From assembly GCF_902506065.1 (NCBI RefSeq), contig NZ_LR732912.1:2230154-2294153 (forward strand): a stretch of 64,000 bases of DNA, in the 5' to 3' direction. The notes below the pieces were generated by a model. The model saw only the letters and a program-made list of their open reading frames with translations. It was not told the DNA's origin and did no database searches. Positions within the stretch are counted from its first letter, which is position 1, and every line of letters begins with the position of its first letter. Both the position numbers and the translations under genes were made by a program. Positions 34,468 through 43,058 of the stretch are shown piece after piece. Source of the DNA: Arthrobacter sp. 9V (lineage in GTDB: Bacteria > Actinomycetota > Actinomycetes > Actinomycetales > Micrococcaceae).

Positions 34468-35703
34468 TCACAACTCCTCCACCGAATCCTCGTAGCCGCT
34501 CAACACCACCAGTGCCAGAGCAGCCTGGGCCGGGACCGTCAGATCCAAGCCGATCACTTGCTGCAGGCCATGCAGCCGGTTCACTGTGGTGTTCCGGTGG
34601 CAGTAAAGTTCCTCCGAGGTCTCCTTAATGGATCCGGTTCGTCCGTAGATCCGGGCCACTTGAAGAAGTCGCTGGCGTTCATGGGACGTGCAACCGTCCA
34701 AGGCCTCGGTGATGCGTGCAGAAAACCCCGGCAGCGCTTGCTCCAGCAAAGCGGAGGCGATTCCCATCCAGGTATTCTCCACCGTTGCCAACCCGACACC
34801 CGGGCTCCTGTTGTTCGCCAGCACAAGGGCGCCCCTGGCGGCCGAGGGGACCGAGGCGAGTCCCTTGACATCAGGCACGTAGCCGGCAGGAAATTCCGGG
34901 CCGGCCTCCCGCCAACTCCGGTTCTTCCGTTGCTGACGAAAGATGTATAGGGCTCCGGCATGCTCGTAGAGGAATGCCCGGGATTCTGATTCGAATTGAC
35001 GCTGGGCATGGGCGATGTTGCCGGCCGTAACTCCCAAAACTTCAAAGGTGCCCGCAGCCTCCACACCCAAAGCCGCAGCCATTTCCTGAAGGTCACCAAC
35101 GCTCTGAACCTCGCCTGCGGTACCGGGATCACCGTTGATCCCCGGATTGCTGTTGAAGAGGCGGGACAGAATCCGCTGCCGGTAAAGCTGCTTATTCCTG
35201 GTCAACCGGGCCTCCTCCTCGGCGTACGCCTGTTGGATGCTGCTGACATAGCCTTCCACCGTGTCCAGGACCCTGGTCATGTTGGCCACCAGGAGAGCGA
35301 TTCCGGAGTCCCCCGCAACTCGCTCAAGACCCTTCCAGAGAACGCGGAAGTCATTTCTGATGGCTTCCAGGAAGGCATCAAGCGGGACTCCCTGGCTGGC
35401 CCGACGCCTCGCTATTTCACGGGGAAGGGCCTGCAAGTCAGGCGGTAGCTCCATTCCCGCCATCCGGAGCAGCAACAGATCCATGGTGTCCTCTGCTGTG
35501 CGGTAGATGTCCTCCGCAGGAACCAGGGCTTGGCCATAAGAGATCTCGGCAAACCGCTCAAGGAAGTCGCTGACCAACAACCCCCGTTCCTTCCATAGTC
35601 GTCCAATCAGGCCGGTCCATTCGGGCTCGGTTGAGGGCGGAGGGTTGAAGACCCGGGCCTTGGGCGAGACGGCGCCGGGACGTTCGGGAGAGTCTGGGTT
35701 CAT
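34468..35703 (-). CDS. PucR/CdaR-type transcriptional regulator
   Basis: 411 residues. The N-terminal half is helical and sensor-like. The middle holds a degenerate GGDEF-like region (about 200-300), as in CdaR proteins. The C-terminus has the PucR HTH block QVARIYGRTGSIKETSEELYCHRNTTVNRLHGLQQVIGLDL. PucR-family activators control purine/allantoin and other N-compound catabolism. It lies between the MHS/M20 pair (same strand) and the divergent amidohydrolase/carbamoylase pair, and so is placed to control both. Confidence 0.85.
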   Translation of the reverse strand: MNPDSPERPGAVSPKARVFNPPPSTEPEWTGLIGRLWKERGLLVSDFLERFAEISYGQALVPAEDIYRTAEDTMDLLLLRMAGMELPPDLQALPREIARRRASQGVPLDAFLEAIRNDFRVLWKGLERVAGDSGIALLVANMTRVLDTVEGYVSSIQQAYAEEEARLTRNKQLYRQRILSRLFNSNPGINGDPGTAGEVQSVGDLQEMAAALGVEAAGTFEVLGVTAGNIAHAQRQFESESRAFLYEHAGALYIFRQQRKNRSWREAGPEFPAGYVPDVKGLASVPSAARGALVLANNRSPGVGLATVENTWMGIASALLEQALPGFSARITEALDGCTSHERQRLLQVARIYGRTGSIKETSEELYCHRNTTVNRLHGLQQVIGLDLTVPAQAALALVVLSGYEDSVEEL

Positions 35704-35841
35704 ACGTTGATTTTAGGCAAACGCCCAAACCATGTCATCAAGGCGGCGGCTTTTGTCCATTGAAGTAGCTATTTTTCCAGCGTTGAATGGAAGTCGGCTC
35801 CATTTTGCTCCGGACATCCCGGGCCCTATCAAAGAGGATTC

Positions 35842-37557
35842 ATGCTGGTAGACCTCCTGATCCGCAACGCTCACATCCTGACGCAGGATCCCTCCCGCCC
35901 TGTTGCGGAGAGCCTGCTTATCCATGACGGGAAGATACTTGCTGTTGACCCCGACGCCGGCGCAGCCGCTCTTGCCGCCCGGACCATTGACGCCGCGGGC
36001 GCTACGATCGTCCCCGGCTTCAACGACGTTCATGCACACACCGTCTGGTTCGGGCTGGGCCTGATGGAAGCAGGCTTGGGGTCAGTGGGGAGCCTTGATG
36101 AGGTTTACGACGTCATCGGGAAGGCAGCGGCGTCGCTGGGACCCAAGGAGTGGGTGATCGCCTCCGGCTTCAGTCCACTGCTTCTCGACGGCGGGCAGCC
36201 GGATCGCGACCTTCTTGACGCAGCCGCCGGCGGACGTCCCGTATGGATCAAGCACTCCTCCGGTCACGCCTGCACGCTCAACGGAGTAGCACTGGCCCTG
36301 ATCGAAGCCGCAGGCGCTGACATACACGCCGGGGTGGACGGCGGTGCAGTTGTGATGGGGCCCGATGGCCGTCCCACCGGGCTGCTCGAAGAAAACGCGA
36401 TGCGGCTCGTCCAGGACCTCCTGCTTCCTTATCCCCTGGAAGCCATCGAACGCGCGCTTGATCTGGCAACCACCCATTACCTGAGCGAAGGCATCACCAG
36501 CGTCACTGACGCCGGAATCGCGGGCGGCTGGATCGGGCATTCGCCCCAGGAGTTCGCGGCCTACCAGAACGCAAAGGACAAGGGCCTGCTCAGCGTCAGG
36601 ATGCAGCCAATGATTGTGCTGGACGCCCTGCGTCCGTTACAGGGACACGCTTCAGACGCAGTAACGAGTGGCCTGGATACCGGTATACGTACGGGCCTGG
36701 GAGATGACTGGCTCCGTCTTGGTCCCGTAAAGATCTTCAGCGACGGCTCACTCTTGGGCAGCACCGCCTATGTCACGGAAGAGTACATCGGTTGTACCCA
36801 CAACCACGGCTACCTTCAGATGGATGCGGAGAAGCTGCGCGACGCGGCGCTTAGGGCTTACAGTTCCGGCTGGGCGGTTGCCATGCATGCCATTGGGGAC
36901 CACGCAATCGACCATGCGATCGATATCCTCACTGAAGCCCAGGAAACGTTCGGGCTCAATGCCCTGCCCAACCGGATTGAGCATGGAGGCGTTGTCCGGC
37001 CCGATCAGCTGGACAGGATCGCCGAAGCCGGAATAATCCTGGTGCCCCAGCCCCACTTCATCACCGAGTTCGGCGATGGGATGGCACGTTTGCTGGGACC
37101 CAAACGCACACTGTGGTCATACCCGGGCAAGAGCCTGCTGAACAAGGGCGTGATTCTGCCTGGCAGCTCCGACCGGCCCGTTTCCAACGGCCGTCCGCTG
37201 GATGTCATGCAATCTTTCGTGGAGAGGCTTACCCCCTCCGGAGAAATCTACGGTCCCGCCGAAAGGATCACCGCGGCAGAAGCCTTGGCAGCGTACACCA
37301 CGGGTTCGGCTGCAGCTACGGGTACTCAAGACATCAAAGGCCGGCTATCCCCCGGATATTTGGCTGACCTGGTATTCCTCAACCAAGACCCCACCACCGT
37401 GGAGTCCTCTGCAATCGGGGCTACCCGGGTCCTGGCAACCATGGTGGGCGGTGACATCCGATACGGCGCGGATAAGTTCCCACCCCGGCTTCGAACCGAA
37501 GAACTCGAACCAGCACTGCCACTTCAACCAGCACCGACAACTAAGGACTCAGCATGA
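35842..37557 (+). CDS. Amidohydrolase, YtcJ-like
   Basis: 571 residues of the amidohydrolase superfamily. GATIVPGFNDVHAHTVWFGLG gives the HxH metal pair. WVIASGFSPLLLDGGQPDRDLLDAA, GRPVWIKHSSGHACTLNG and MHAIGDHAIDHAIDIL are hallmarks of YtcJ-like imidazolonepropionase/aryl-amide hydrolases. PNRIEHGGVV and PGSSDRPV complete the site. The substrate is unknown. It overlaps the next gene by 4 bp (ATGA), so the two enzymes act together. AGAGGA precedes the ATG. Confidence 0.88.
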   Translation: MLVDLLIRNAHILTQDPSRPVAESLLIHDGKILAVDPDAGAAALAARTIDAAGATIVPGFNDVHAHTVWFGLGLMEAGLGSVGSLDEVYDVIGKAAASLGPKEWVIASGFSPLLLDGGQPDRDLLDAAAGGRPVWIKHSSGHACTLNGVALALIEAAGADIHAGVDGGAVVMGPDGRPTGLLEENAMRLVQDLLLPYPLEAIERALDLATTHYLSEGITSVTDAGIAGGWIGHSPQEFAAYQNAKDKGLLSVRMQPMIVLDALRPLQGHASDAVTSGLDTGIRTGLGDDWLRLGPVKIFSDGSLLGSTAYVTEEYIGCTHNHGYLQMDAEKLRDAALRAYSSGWAVAMHAIGDHAIDHAIDILTEAQETFGLNALPNRIEHGGVVRPDQLDRIAEAGIILVPQPHFITEFGDGMARLLGPKRTLWSYPGKSLLNKGVILPGSSDRPVSNGRPLDVMQSFVERLTPSGEIYGPAERITAAEALAAYTTGSAAATGTQDIKGRLSPGYLADLVFLNQDPTTVESSAIGATRVLATMVGGDIRYGADKFPPRLRTEELEPALPLQPAPTTKDSA

Positions 37558-38801
37558 GCAGCATCTTCCCCGACTTCCTGGACGACTTCGCGGCAATGTC
37601 CTCCTTCGGCGCCACCAGCGGTGGAGGCGTTGACCGGCAGGCCGGTACCCAGGCAGACCACGGCACCCGTGAATGGTTCGGACAATGGTTGGCCCGGAAT
37701 GGATACACAGAATCAGTGGACGAGGCGGGCAACCAGTTCGGTACGATCGAGCTGGTTCCGGGTGCTCCTTACGTTTTGCTGGGGTCCCACCTTGATTCAC
37801 AACCACTGGCAGGTAAATATGACGGCGCTTATGGGGTGCTTGCCGCCGCCTCGGCCGCCAAGGTGGTTGCAGCAGAAGCCCGGACCGGGAAGCTGAACCC
37901 TGTCTACAACCTTGCAGTGGTGAACTGGTTCAACGAGGAAGGTAGCCGCTTCACCCCCAGCATGATGGGAAGCTCGGTCTTCACGGGGAAGCTCCCGCTA
38001 AAGGACGCCTTGGCTACTACTGATCACAGCGGAACCACCGTGGCCGAGGCTCTGGCCGGTGGGCACATTTCCCCCGACGGTACCGCACCTGTCCTGAACA
38101 ACGTGGCCCGCTACGCTGAAATCCACATTGAACAAGGCCGGAACCTCGAAGAGAGCGGCACGCAGGTGGGGTTGGTTGACCGCACGTGGGCGGCCAGCAA
38201 ATTCCGGGTAACCGTGGACGGCGCCCAATCCCACACCGGAGCCACACGAATGGAGGACCGGAGGGACGCCCTCTACGGTGCTGCCCTGCTGATCGCCGCT
38301 GCCCGGGAACTTGCCGCCGAGTTTGAACCGGGCCTGTTGCACACTTCGGTGTCCGAGTTATACGTCCTTCCCAACTCACCGGTCACCATTGCCAGGCAGG
38401 TCACCATGAACCTTGACCTGCGGTCCCCCGATGAGGAAGTGCTGGCCCGCGCAGTAGATCTTTTGGGGAAATGGGCAGGCGAGGCTACCGACCGGTCCCG
38501 CACGGAGATCAGCCTTGAACTGACGCATCACTGGGGTTTGGTTGCCTACCAGCCCGAGGGCGTGGCCCTGGGTATTGCCAGCGCTGAACGCCTCGGCTTC
38601 ACCCATACCAACATCATGACGGTAGCCGGCCATGATTCGACCAACATGAAGGACGTAGTCCCCACAGTCATGCTCTTCGTGCCCAGCGTGGAGGGAATCT
38701 CGCACAATGAGGCCGAGTACACCCGGGATGAGGACGCGCTGCGTGGGGTGGAGCTGCTTGCCGAGGTGACGCGTCGTCTTCTTCAGGGTGATCCGGGTTA
38801 A
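37554..38801 (+). CDS. Zn-dependent allantoate/N-carbamoyl-L-amino-acid hydrolase
   Basis: 415 residues of the M20 hydantoinase/carbamoylase subgroup. LLGSHLDSQPLAGKYDGAYGVLAA gives the HxD and bridging Asp residues. AVVNWFNEEGSRFTPSMMGSSVFTG is the diagnostic NEEGxRF segment, followed by YAEIHIEQGRNLEESG and, late, TVAGHDSTNMKDVVPTVMLFVPSVEGISHNEAEYT. Such enzymes remove an N-carbamoyl or ureido group, releasing NH3 and CO2. With the PucR regulator and YtcJ-like hydrolase it suggests degradation of a ureido- or carbamoyl-containing nutrient. Confidence 0.9.
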   Translation: MSSIFPDFLDDFAAMSSFGATSGGGVDRQAGTQADHGTREWFGQWLARNGYTESVDEAGNQFGTIELVPGAPYVLLGSHLDSQPLAGKYDGAYGVLAAASAAKVVAAEARTGKLNPVYNLAVVNWFNEEGSRFTPSMMGSSVFTGKLPLKDALATTDHSGTTVAEALAGGHISPDGTAPVLNNVARYAEIHIEQGRNLEESGTQVGLVDRTWAASKFRVTVDGAQSHTGATRMEDRRDALYGAALLIAAARELAAEFEPGLLHTSVSELYVLPNSPVTIARQVTMNLDLRSPDEEVLARAVDLLGKWAGEATDRSRTEISLELTHHWGLVAYQPEGVALGIASAERLGFTHTNIMTVAGHDSTNMKDVVPTVMLFVPSVEGISHNEAEYTRDEDALRGVELLAEVTRRLLQGDPG

Positions 38802-38812
38802 AGCGATCCGGG

Positions 38813-40351
38813 TTAGGCCGACTTGAAAGCTACGTTGCCGCTGGAACCAAACCAGGTGATGGTACCGCCCTGGTAGTTCTGCACCACGGCGCCTGCGGAC
38901 ACGTACTCATCGGAAATGGGGTAACCGAGTTTGCCCTTTTCGTATCCATGCTGAGCCCAGAGACCGCGGATTGCTCCCATGCTGACGTGGGCGCCACTGG
39001 CTGGCGAGTAGTAGATGGAACCGTTCTGGTAGACCTGCCCTACGCCGGCGTTCACCATTCCACGGATTTCGTCCGTGACCGGGTACCCCAAGACCCCGGT
39101 CTCGTAGCCGAGGGAGGCCCATTTGCTGCGGATCAAGCCAGTGCTGACATGGGCTCCGGTGCCAGGGGTGAAGTAAATGGAGCCGCCCTCGTATGCCTGT
39201 CCGATGCCACCTTGGGACATGCCGGAAATTTCGTCCGTGGTGGGATAGCCCAGGTAGCCTCGTTCGTATCCTGTGGCACCCCAGGCAGCACGGATGGCAC
39301 CCATGCTGATGTGCGCTCCTGTGCTTCCACCCCAATAAATGGATCCGTACTGGTAAGCCTGTCCCAAAGCTCCACGCACCATGGGCACTTCATCCGACGC
39401 CGGGTATCCAAGGAAGCCGTTCTCGAAGCCCGTGGAACCCCACTTGCTGCGGATCACGCCGGTGCTGAAGAAGGTACCGGAAACCGGGGAATGATAGATG
39501 GAGCCGTATTGGAAGGCCTGGCCGGCGCCGCCGTTCCTGAGCCCATACATCTCATTGCTCACGGGATCCCCCGCGTAGGCAGGCCCGCCAATCGCGGCAT
39601 ATTTGTTGGTGATCGCCCCAAAGGGGGAGCTGCTGAAGGGAGTAAAGACGTCCTCCACCGCGCCCATAATGATGCGGTCCCCGGGCCGGTTGGTTTTCAG
39701 AAGCTGCGTCACCGTGCCCAGATGCGTAGAAATGCAGCCCGCACTCGGCACGTTGCCGGCATGGAAAAAGATCGCGAAGGAAGCCCCCTGGACAGTGGGC
39801 ATGTCCGGATACCTGTTCCAGTTGATGACCGCGGCTTGCTCGTAGAAGCCTTGGTTCATGAAGGTCCACAGGTTCTCATCGGATTCACCCCCGACACCCT
39901 CGAAGTATTGGTTATAGGTGGGTCCGTGCTCTCCGCCCCAGCGGGAATCGGGGTTCACGGTGTAGTACTTCAACGCAGTTCCCGGATTGGATCTGCCCAA
40001 GGCCTCCGTGAAACTGAAGCTTCCGGTGGGAGACTTCCAAGTGTCTTCCCATGCCAGGTTCTGCGCAGAAAACCCCTTGGACCCGGCGAATCCGGTGGTT
40101 TGCCACTCCTGCACGTACCCGCTGCCGGACCGGACACAACCCGTGATCAGCACGGCCGACTGGGAACGGTCCGTTGCAGTGGCAAAGGTGACACGATTGG
40201 CCGCGTACGACGGGAATTTCACCTGCCCGAAGCTGAGCCGCTGGCACGGGTTGTGCACCTGGGAGCCCGCCTCGGCCGGTATTGCGAACACCAATGACAC
40301 CGCCGCCAGGGCCACCGCAAGGAACCAGGCACACAAAATTCTTCTGATCAT
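38813..40351 (-). CDS. Secreted L,D-transpeptidase-like protein with five LGFP repeats
   Basis: 512 residues. An N-terminal signal peptide (IRRILCAWFLAVALAAVSLVFAIPAEAGS) is followed by a YkuD-like catalytic region with FFHAGNVPSAGCISTHLG, the His plus S-x-G-C motif. Five LGFP-type repeats of about 53 residues fill the C-terminal half (about 247-512), each with a LGYP-x-x-DE core. LGFP repeats anchor actinobacterial proteins to the cell wall. The probable role is peptidoglycan cross-linking or wall modification outside the membrane. ATG at 40351 has GGGGGAAG upstream. It converges on the carbamoylase with an 11-bp gap. Confidence 0.85.
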   Translation of the reverse strand: MIRRILCAWFLAVALAAVSLVFAIPAEAGSQVHNPCQRLSFGQVKFPSYAANRVTFATATDRSQSAVLITGCVRSGSGYVQEWQTTGFAGSKGFSAQNLAWEDTWKSPTGSFSFTEALGRSNPGTALKYYTVNPDSRWGGEHGPTYNQYFEGVGGESDENLWTFMNQGFYEQAAVINWNRYPDMPTVQGASFAIFFHAGNVPSAGCISTHLGTVTQLLKTNRPGDRIIMGAVEDVFTPFSSSPFGAITNKYAAIGGPAYAGDPVSNEMYGLRNGGAGQAFQYGSIYHSPVSGTFFSTGVIRSKWGSTGFENGFLGYPASDEVPMVRGALGQAYQYGSIYWGGSTGAHISMGAIRAAWGATGYERGYLGYPTTDEISGMSQGGIGQAYEGGSIYFTPGTGAHVSTGLIRSKWASLGYETGVLGYPVTDEIRGMVNAGVGQVYQNGSIYYSPASGAHVSMGAIRGLWAQHGYEKGKLGYPISDEYVSAGAVVQNYQGGTITWFGSSGNVAFKSA

Positions 40352-40485
40352 GAGTCTTCCCCCAACGAGACAATCCGCAAGGGCAAAACGTGCCCCCACA
40401 AAGAAGGTTATTGGTCTCCTGGCTGATTCACGCAAATGGCCACAACTAAAAGTGTCGTTTGATGATGCCCGATAGAGTCGTATCA

Positions 40486-43056
40486 ATGGACAGTAATCTG
40501 ACAGTTGACCCGCGTACAGCTCCCCAGCAACCCACAATGCCCGAAGCTGACGCCCAAGACGGCTTCGTCAAGGTCCGTGGAGCACGTGAGAACAACCTGC
40601 ACAACGTGGATGTAGACGTTCCCCGCGATTCAATCGTCGCGTTCACCGGAGTCTCAGGCTCCGGAAAATCGTCCTTGGCGTTCGGCACCATCTTTGCCGA
40701 AGCCCAACGCCGCTACTTCGAGTCCGTGGCCCCCTACGCCCGCCGGCTTATCCAACAGGGCCACAATCCCAAAGTCGAAATGATCACCGGGCTGCCACCC
40801 GCCGTCGCACTTCAACAACGCCGCGGCACGGCCACCGCCCGTTCCAGCGTTGGCACGCTGACGACGCTGTCCAACTCGTTGCGGATGCTCTTCTCGCGAG
40901 CCGGAAGTTATCCGGAAGGGGTGAGCCAACTGGATTCCGATGCCTTCTCCCCCAACACCGCTGCCGGAGCTTGCCCCGAATGCCACGGACTGGGCATAGC
41001 CCACACTGTCACGGAGTCGTCCCTGGTTCCTGACCCATCGCTCAGCATCCAGGATGGTGCGATCGCGGCGTGGCCTGGCGCGTGGCAAGGAAAGAATTTG
41101 CGGGACATCCTCACGCACCTGGGTTATGACGTGGACACGCCATGGCGGAAGCTTCCAAGAAAGGACCGCGACTGGATTCTCTTCACCGACGAGCAGCCAG
41201 TCGTGGAGGTGACGCCCCAGCGTGACCGCGTCGCGAAGCCGTACAAGGGCCGGTTCTGGAGTGCAAAAAGCTACGTGCTCCATACTCTGGCGGACTCCAA
41301 GAGTTCCACTATGCGTGAGCGGGTGCTGCGCTTCATGGAAACGGGACAGTGCCCGCTGTGCGGTGGCAGCGGCCTCCGCCCGGAAGCGCTCGCCGTCACC
41401 TTCGCCGGGAAAACCATCGCAGAACTCAACGCGCTACCCATGAGCGAACTGGCGGCCATCATCCGCCCCACCACGGAGTTGACCGGCGCCGGCACTGCTT
41501 CCCGTGCGCAGACCTCCGGTGAAGGCAACGAGGTTGCCGTCGCCATCACCCGCGACCTCCTGAGCCGCGTCACAGTACTCCTGGACCTTGGCTTGGGTTA
41601 CCTCGCCTTGGGTAGGCCCACGCCCACCCTCTCCCCGGGGGAAATGCAGCGCCTCCGGATAGCCACACAACTGCGCTCGGGGCTTTTCGGCGTCATCTAT
41701 GTACTTGATGAACCGTCCGCCGGACTTCACCCGGCCGATGCCGAGCCGCTGCTCGCGGTGCTCAACCAGCTGAAGAGCTCAGGAAACTCTGTGTTCGTGG
41801 TGGAGCACAACATGGATCTTGTCCGGGCGGCCGACTGGTTGGTCGACGTTGGTCCGGACGCGGGTGAGGGCGGAGGGCACATCCTCTACAGCGGCCCGGT
41901 GGCCGGGCTGGCAGCTGTACAGGAATCCGTGACGCGGCCCTTCCTGTTCCCGGAATTTGCGCCGTCTCCGCATGAACCTCTTCGATCGGATAATGCGAGT
42001 CAACAGGCAAAGCCAAGGCCACCGAAAGAATGGCTCACACTTCACAACATCAACAGGCACAACCTTCGCGACGTCCACGCTGAGTTCCCGTTGGGCGTAT
42101 TGACAGCAGTGACAGGCGTGTCCGGCTCGGGTAAGTCCACCTTGGTCAGCCACGTTCTCGCCGAAGTGGTGGGCGCTGCGCTTCATCCGGAAACTCCTGA
42201 ATCAGGAAACCAAGCTGCAGCCACTCCACAAACACCCGACGCCGTGGGGCTGGTGTCCGGCCTCCACCAGCTGGATCGCCTCGTCAAGGTGGACCAAAAA
42301 CCCATCGGTCGGACGCCTCGCTCCAACCTGGCTACCTACACCGGACTCTTCGACGGAGTCCGGAAGGAGTTCGCCGCCACCGATGAAGCACGTTCCCGCG
42401 GCTATGGCGCAGGACGGTTCTCCTTCAACGTAGCCGGAGGCCGGTGCGAAACGTGCCAGGGTGAAGGCTTTGTCTCCGTGGAGTTGCTGTTCCTCCCTGG
42501 CAGTTACGGCCCCTGCCCCGAATGCCACGGTTCACGCTTCAATCCCGAAACGTTGGAAGTCACCTACCGTGGATGCACCATAGCCGAGGTCCTGGGCATG
42601 ACCGTGAACGCAGCATCTGAGTTCCTGGCTGAACTTCCCGGCGTCGCCCGCAGCCTCCAAACACTTCGAGAGGTGGGCTTGGGCTATCTTCGCCTGGGCC
42701 AGCCCGCCACGGAACTTTCCGGCGGCGAAGCACAGCGCATCAAACTCGCCACCGAGCTGCAGCGCATCCAGCGCGGCCACACCCTGTACCTGCTGGATGA
42801 ACCCACCACCGGATTGCACCCGGCAGACGTCCAACTCCTGATGGCCCAGTTGCACAAGCTTGTGGATGCCGGGAACACGGTCATCGTGGTCGAACATGAG
42901 ATGGATGTTGTGGCAGGTGCGGACTGGGTGATCGATCTGGGTCCCGGCGGTGGCGATGCCGGTGGGCAGATCATGGTGGCCGGCCCGCCAACCGTCGTCG
43001 CGGGTTCCTCAACGAGCCGGACCGCACCCTACCTGACCGCCGCGCGCGGACTCTGA
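40486..43056 (+). CDS. UvrA-like (UvrA2/DrrC-type) ABC ATPase
   Basis: 856 residues with two ABC modules: Walker A GVSGSGKSS near residue 52 and GVSGSGKST in the second half, with signatures LSPGEMQRLRIA and LSGGEAQRIKLA. Zinc-finger pairs are seen at CPECHGLG, CPLCGGSG and CETCQGEGF...CPECHGSRF. It is about 90 residues shorter than canonical UvrA and lacks the region that binds UvrB. This matches UvrA2/daunorubicin-resistance proteins rather than the repair UvrA. It may bind DNA-intercalating drugs or lesions. The start is uncertain: ATG at 40486 lacks a strong Shine-Dalgarno, with in-frame ATGs at 40462 and 40465. Confidence 0.9.
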   Translation: MDSNLTVDPRTAPQQPTMPEADAQDGFVKVRGARENNLHNVDVDVPRDSIVAFTGVSGSGKSSLAFGTIFAEAQRRYFESVAPYARRLIQQGHNPKVEMITGLPPAVALQQRRGTATARSSVGTLTTLSNSLRMLFSRAGSYPEGVSQLDSDAFSPNTAAGACPECHGLGIAHTVTESSLVPDPSLSIQDGAIAAWPGAWQGKNLRDILTHLGYDVDTPWRKLPRKDRDWILFTDEQPVVEVTPQRDRVAKPYKGRFWSAKSYVLHTLADSKSSTMRERVLRFMETGQCPLCGGSGLRPEALAVTFAGKTIAELNALPMSELAAIIRPTTELTGAGTASRAQTSGEGNEVAVAITRDLLSRVTVLLDLGLGYLALGRPTPTLSPGEMQRLRIATQLRSGLFGVIYVLDEPSAGLHPADAEPLLAVLNQLKSSGNSVFVVEHNMDLVRAADWLVDVGPDAGEGGGHILYSGPVAGLAAVQESVTRPFLFPEFAPSPHEPLRSDNASQQAKPRPPKEWLTLHNINRHNLRDVHAEFPLGVLTAVTGVSGSGKSTLVSHVLAEVVGAALHPETPESGNQAAATPQTPDAVGLVSGLHQLDRLVKVDQKPIGRTPRSNLATYTGLFDGVRKEFAATDEARSRGYGAGRFSFNVAGGRCETCQGEGFVSVELLFLPGSYGPCPECHGSRFNPETLEVTYRGCTIAEVLGMTVNAASEFLAELPGVARSLQTLREVGLGYLRLGQPATELSGGEAQRIKLATELQRIQRGHTLYLLDEPTTGLHPADVQLLMAQLHKLVDAGNTVIVVEHEMDVVAGADWVIDLGPGGGDAGGQIMVAGPPTVVAGSSTSRTAPYLTAARGL

Positions 43057-43058
43057 AC

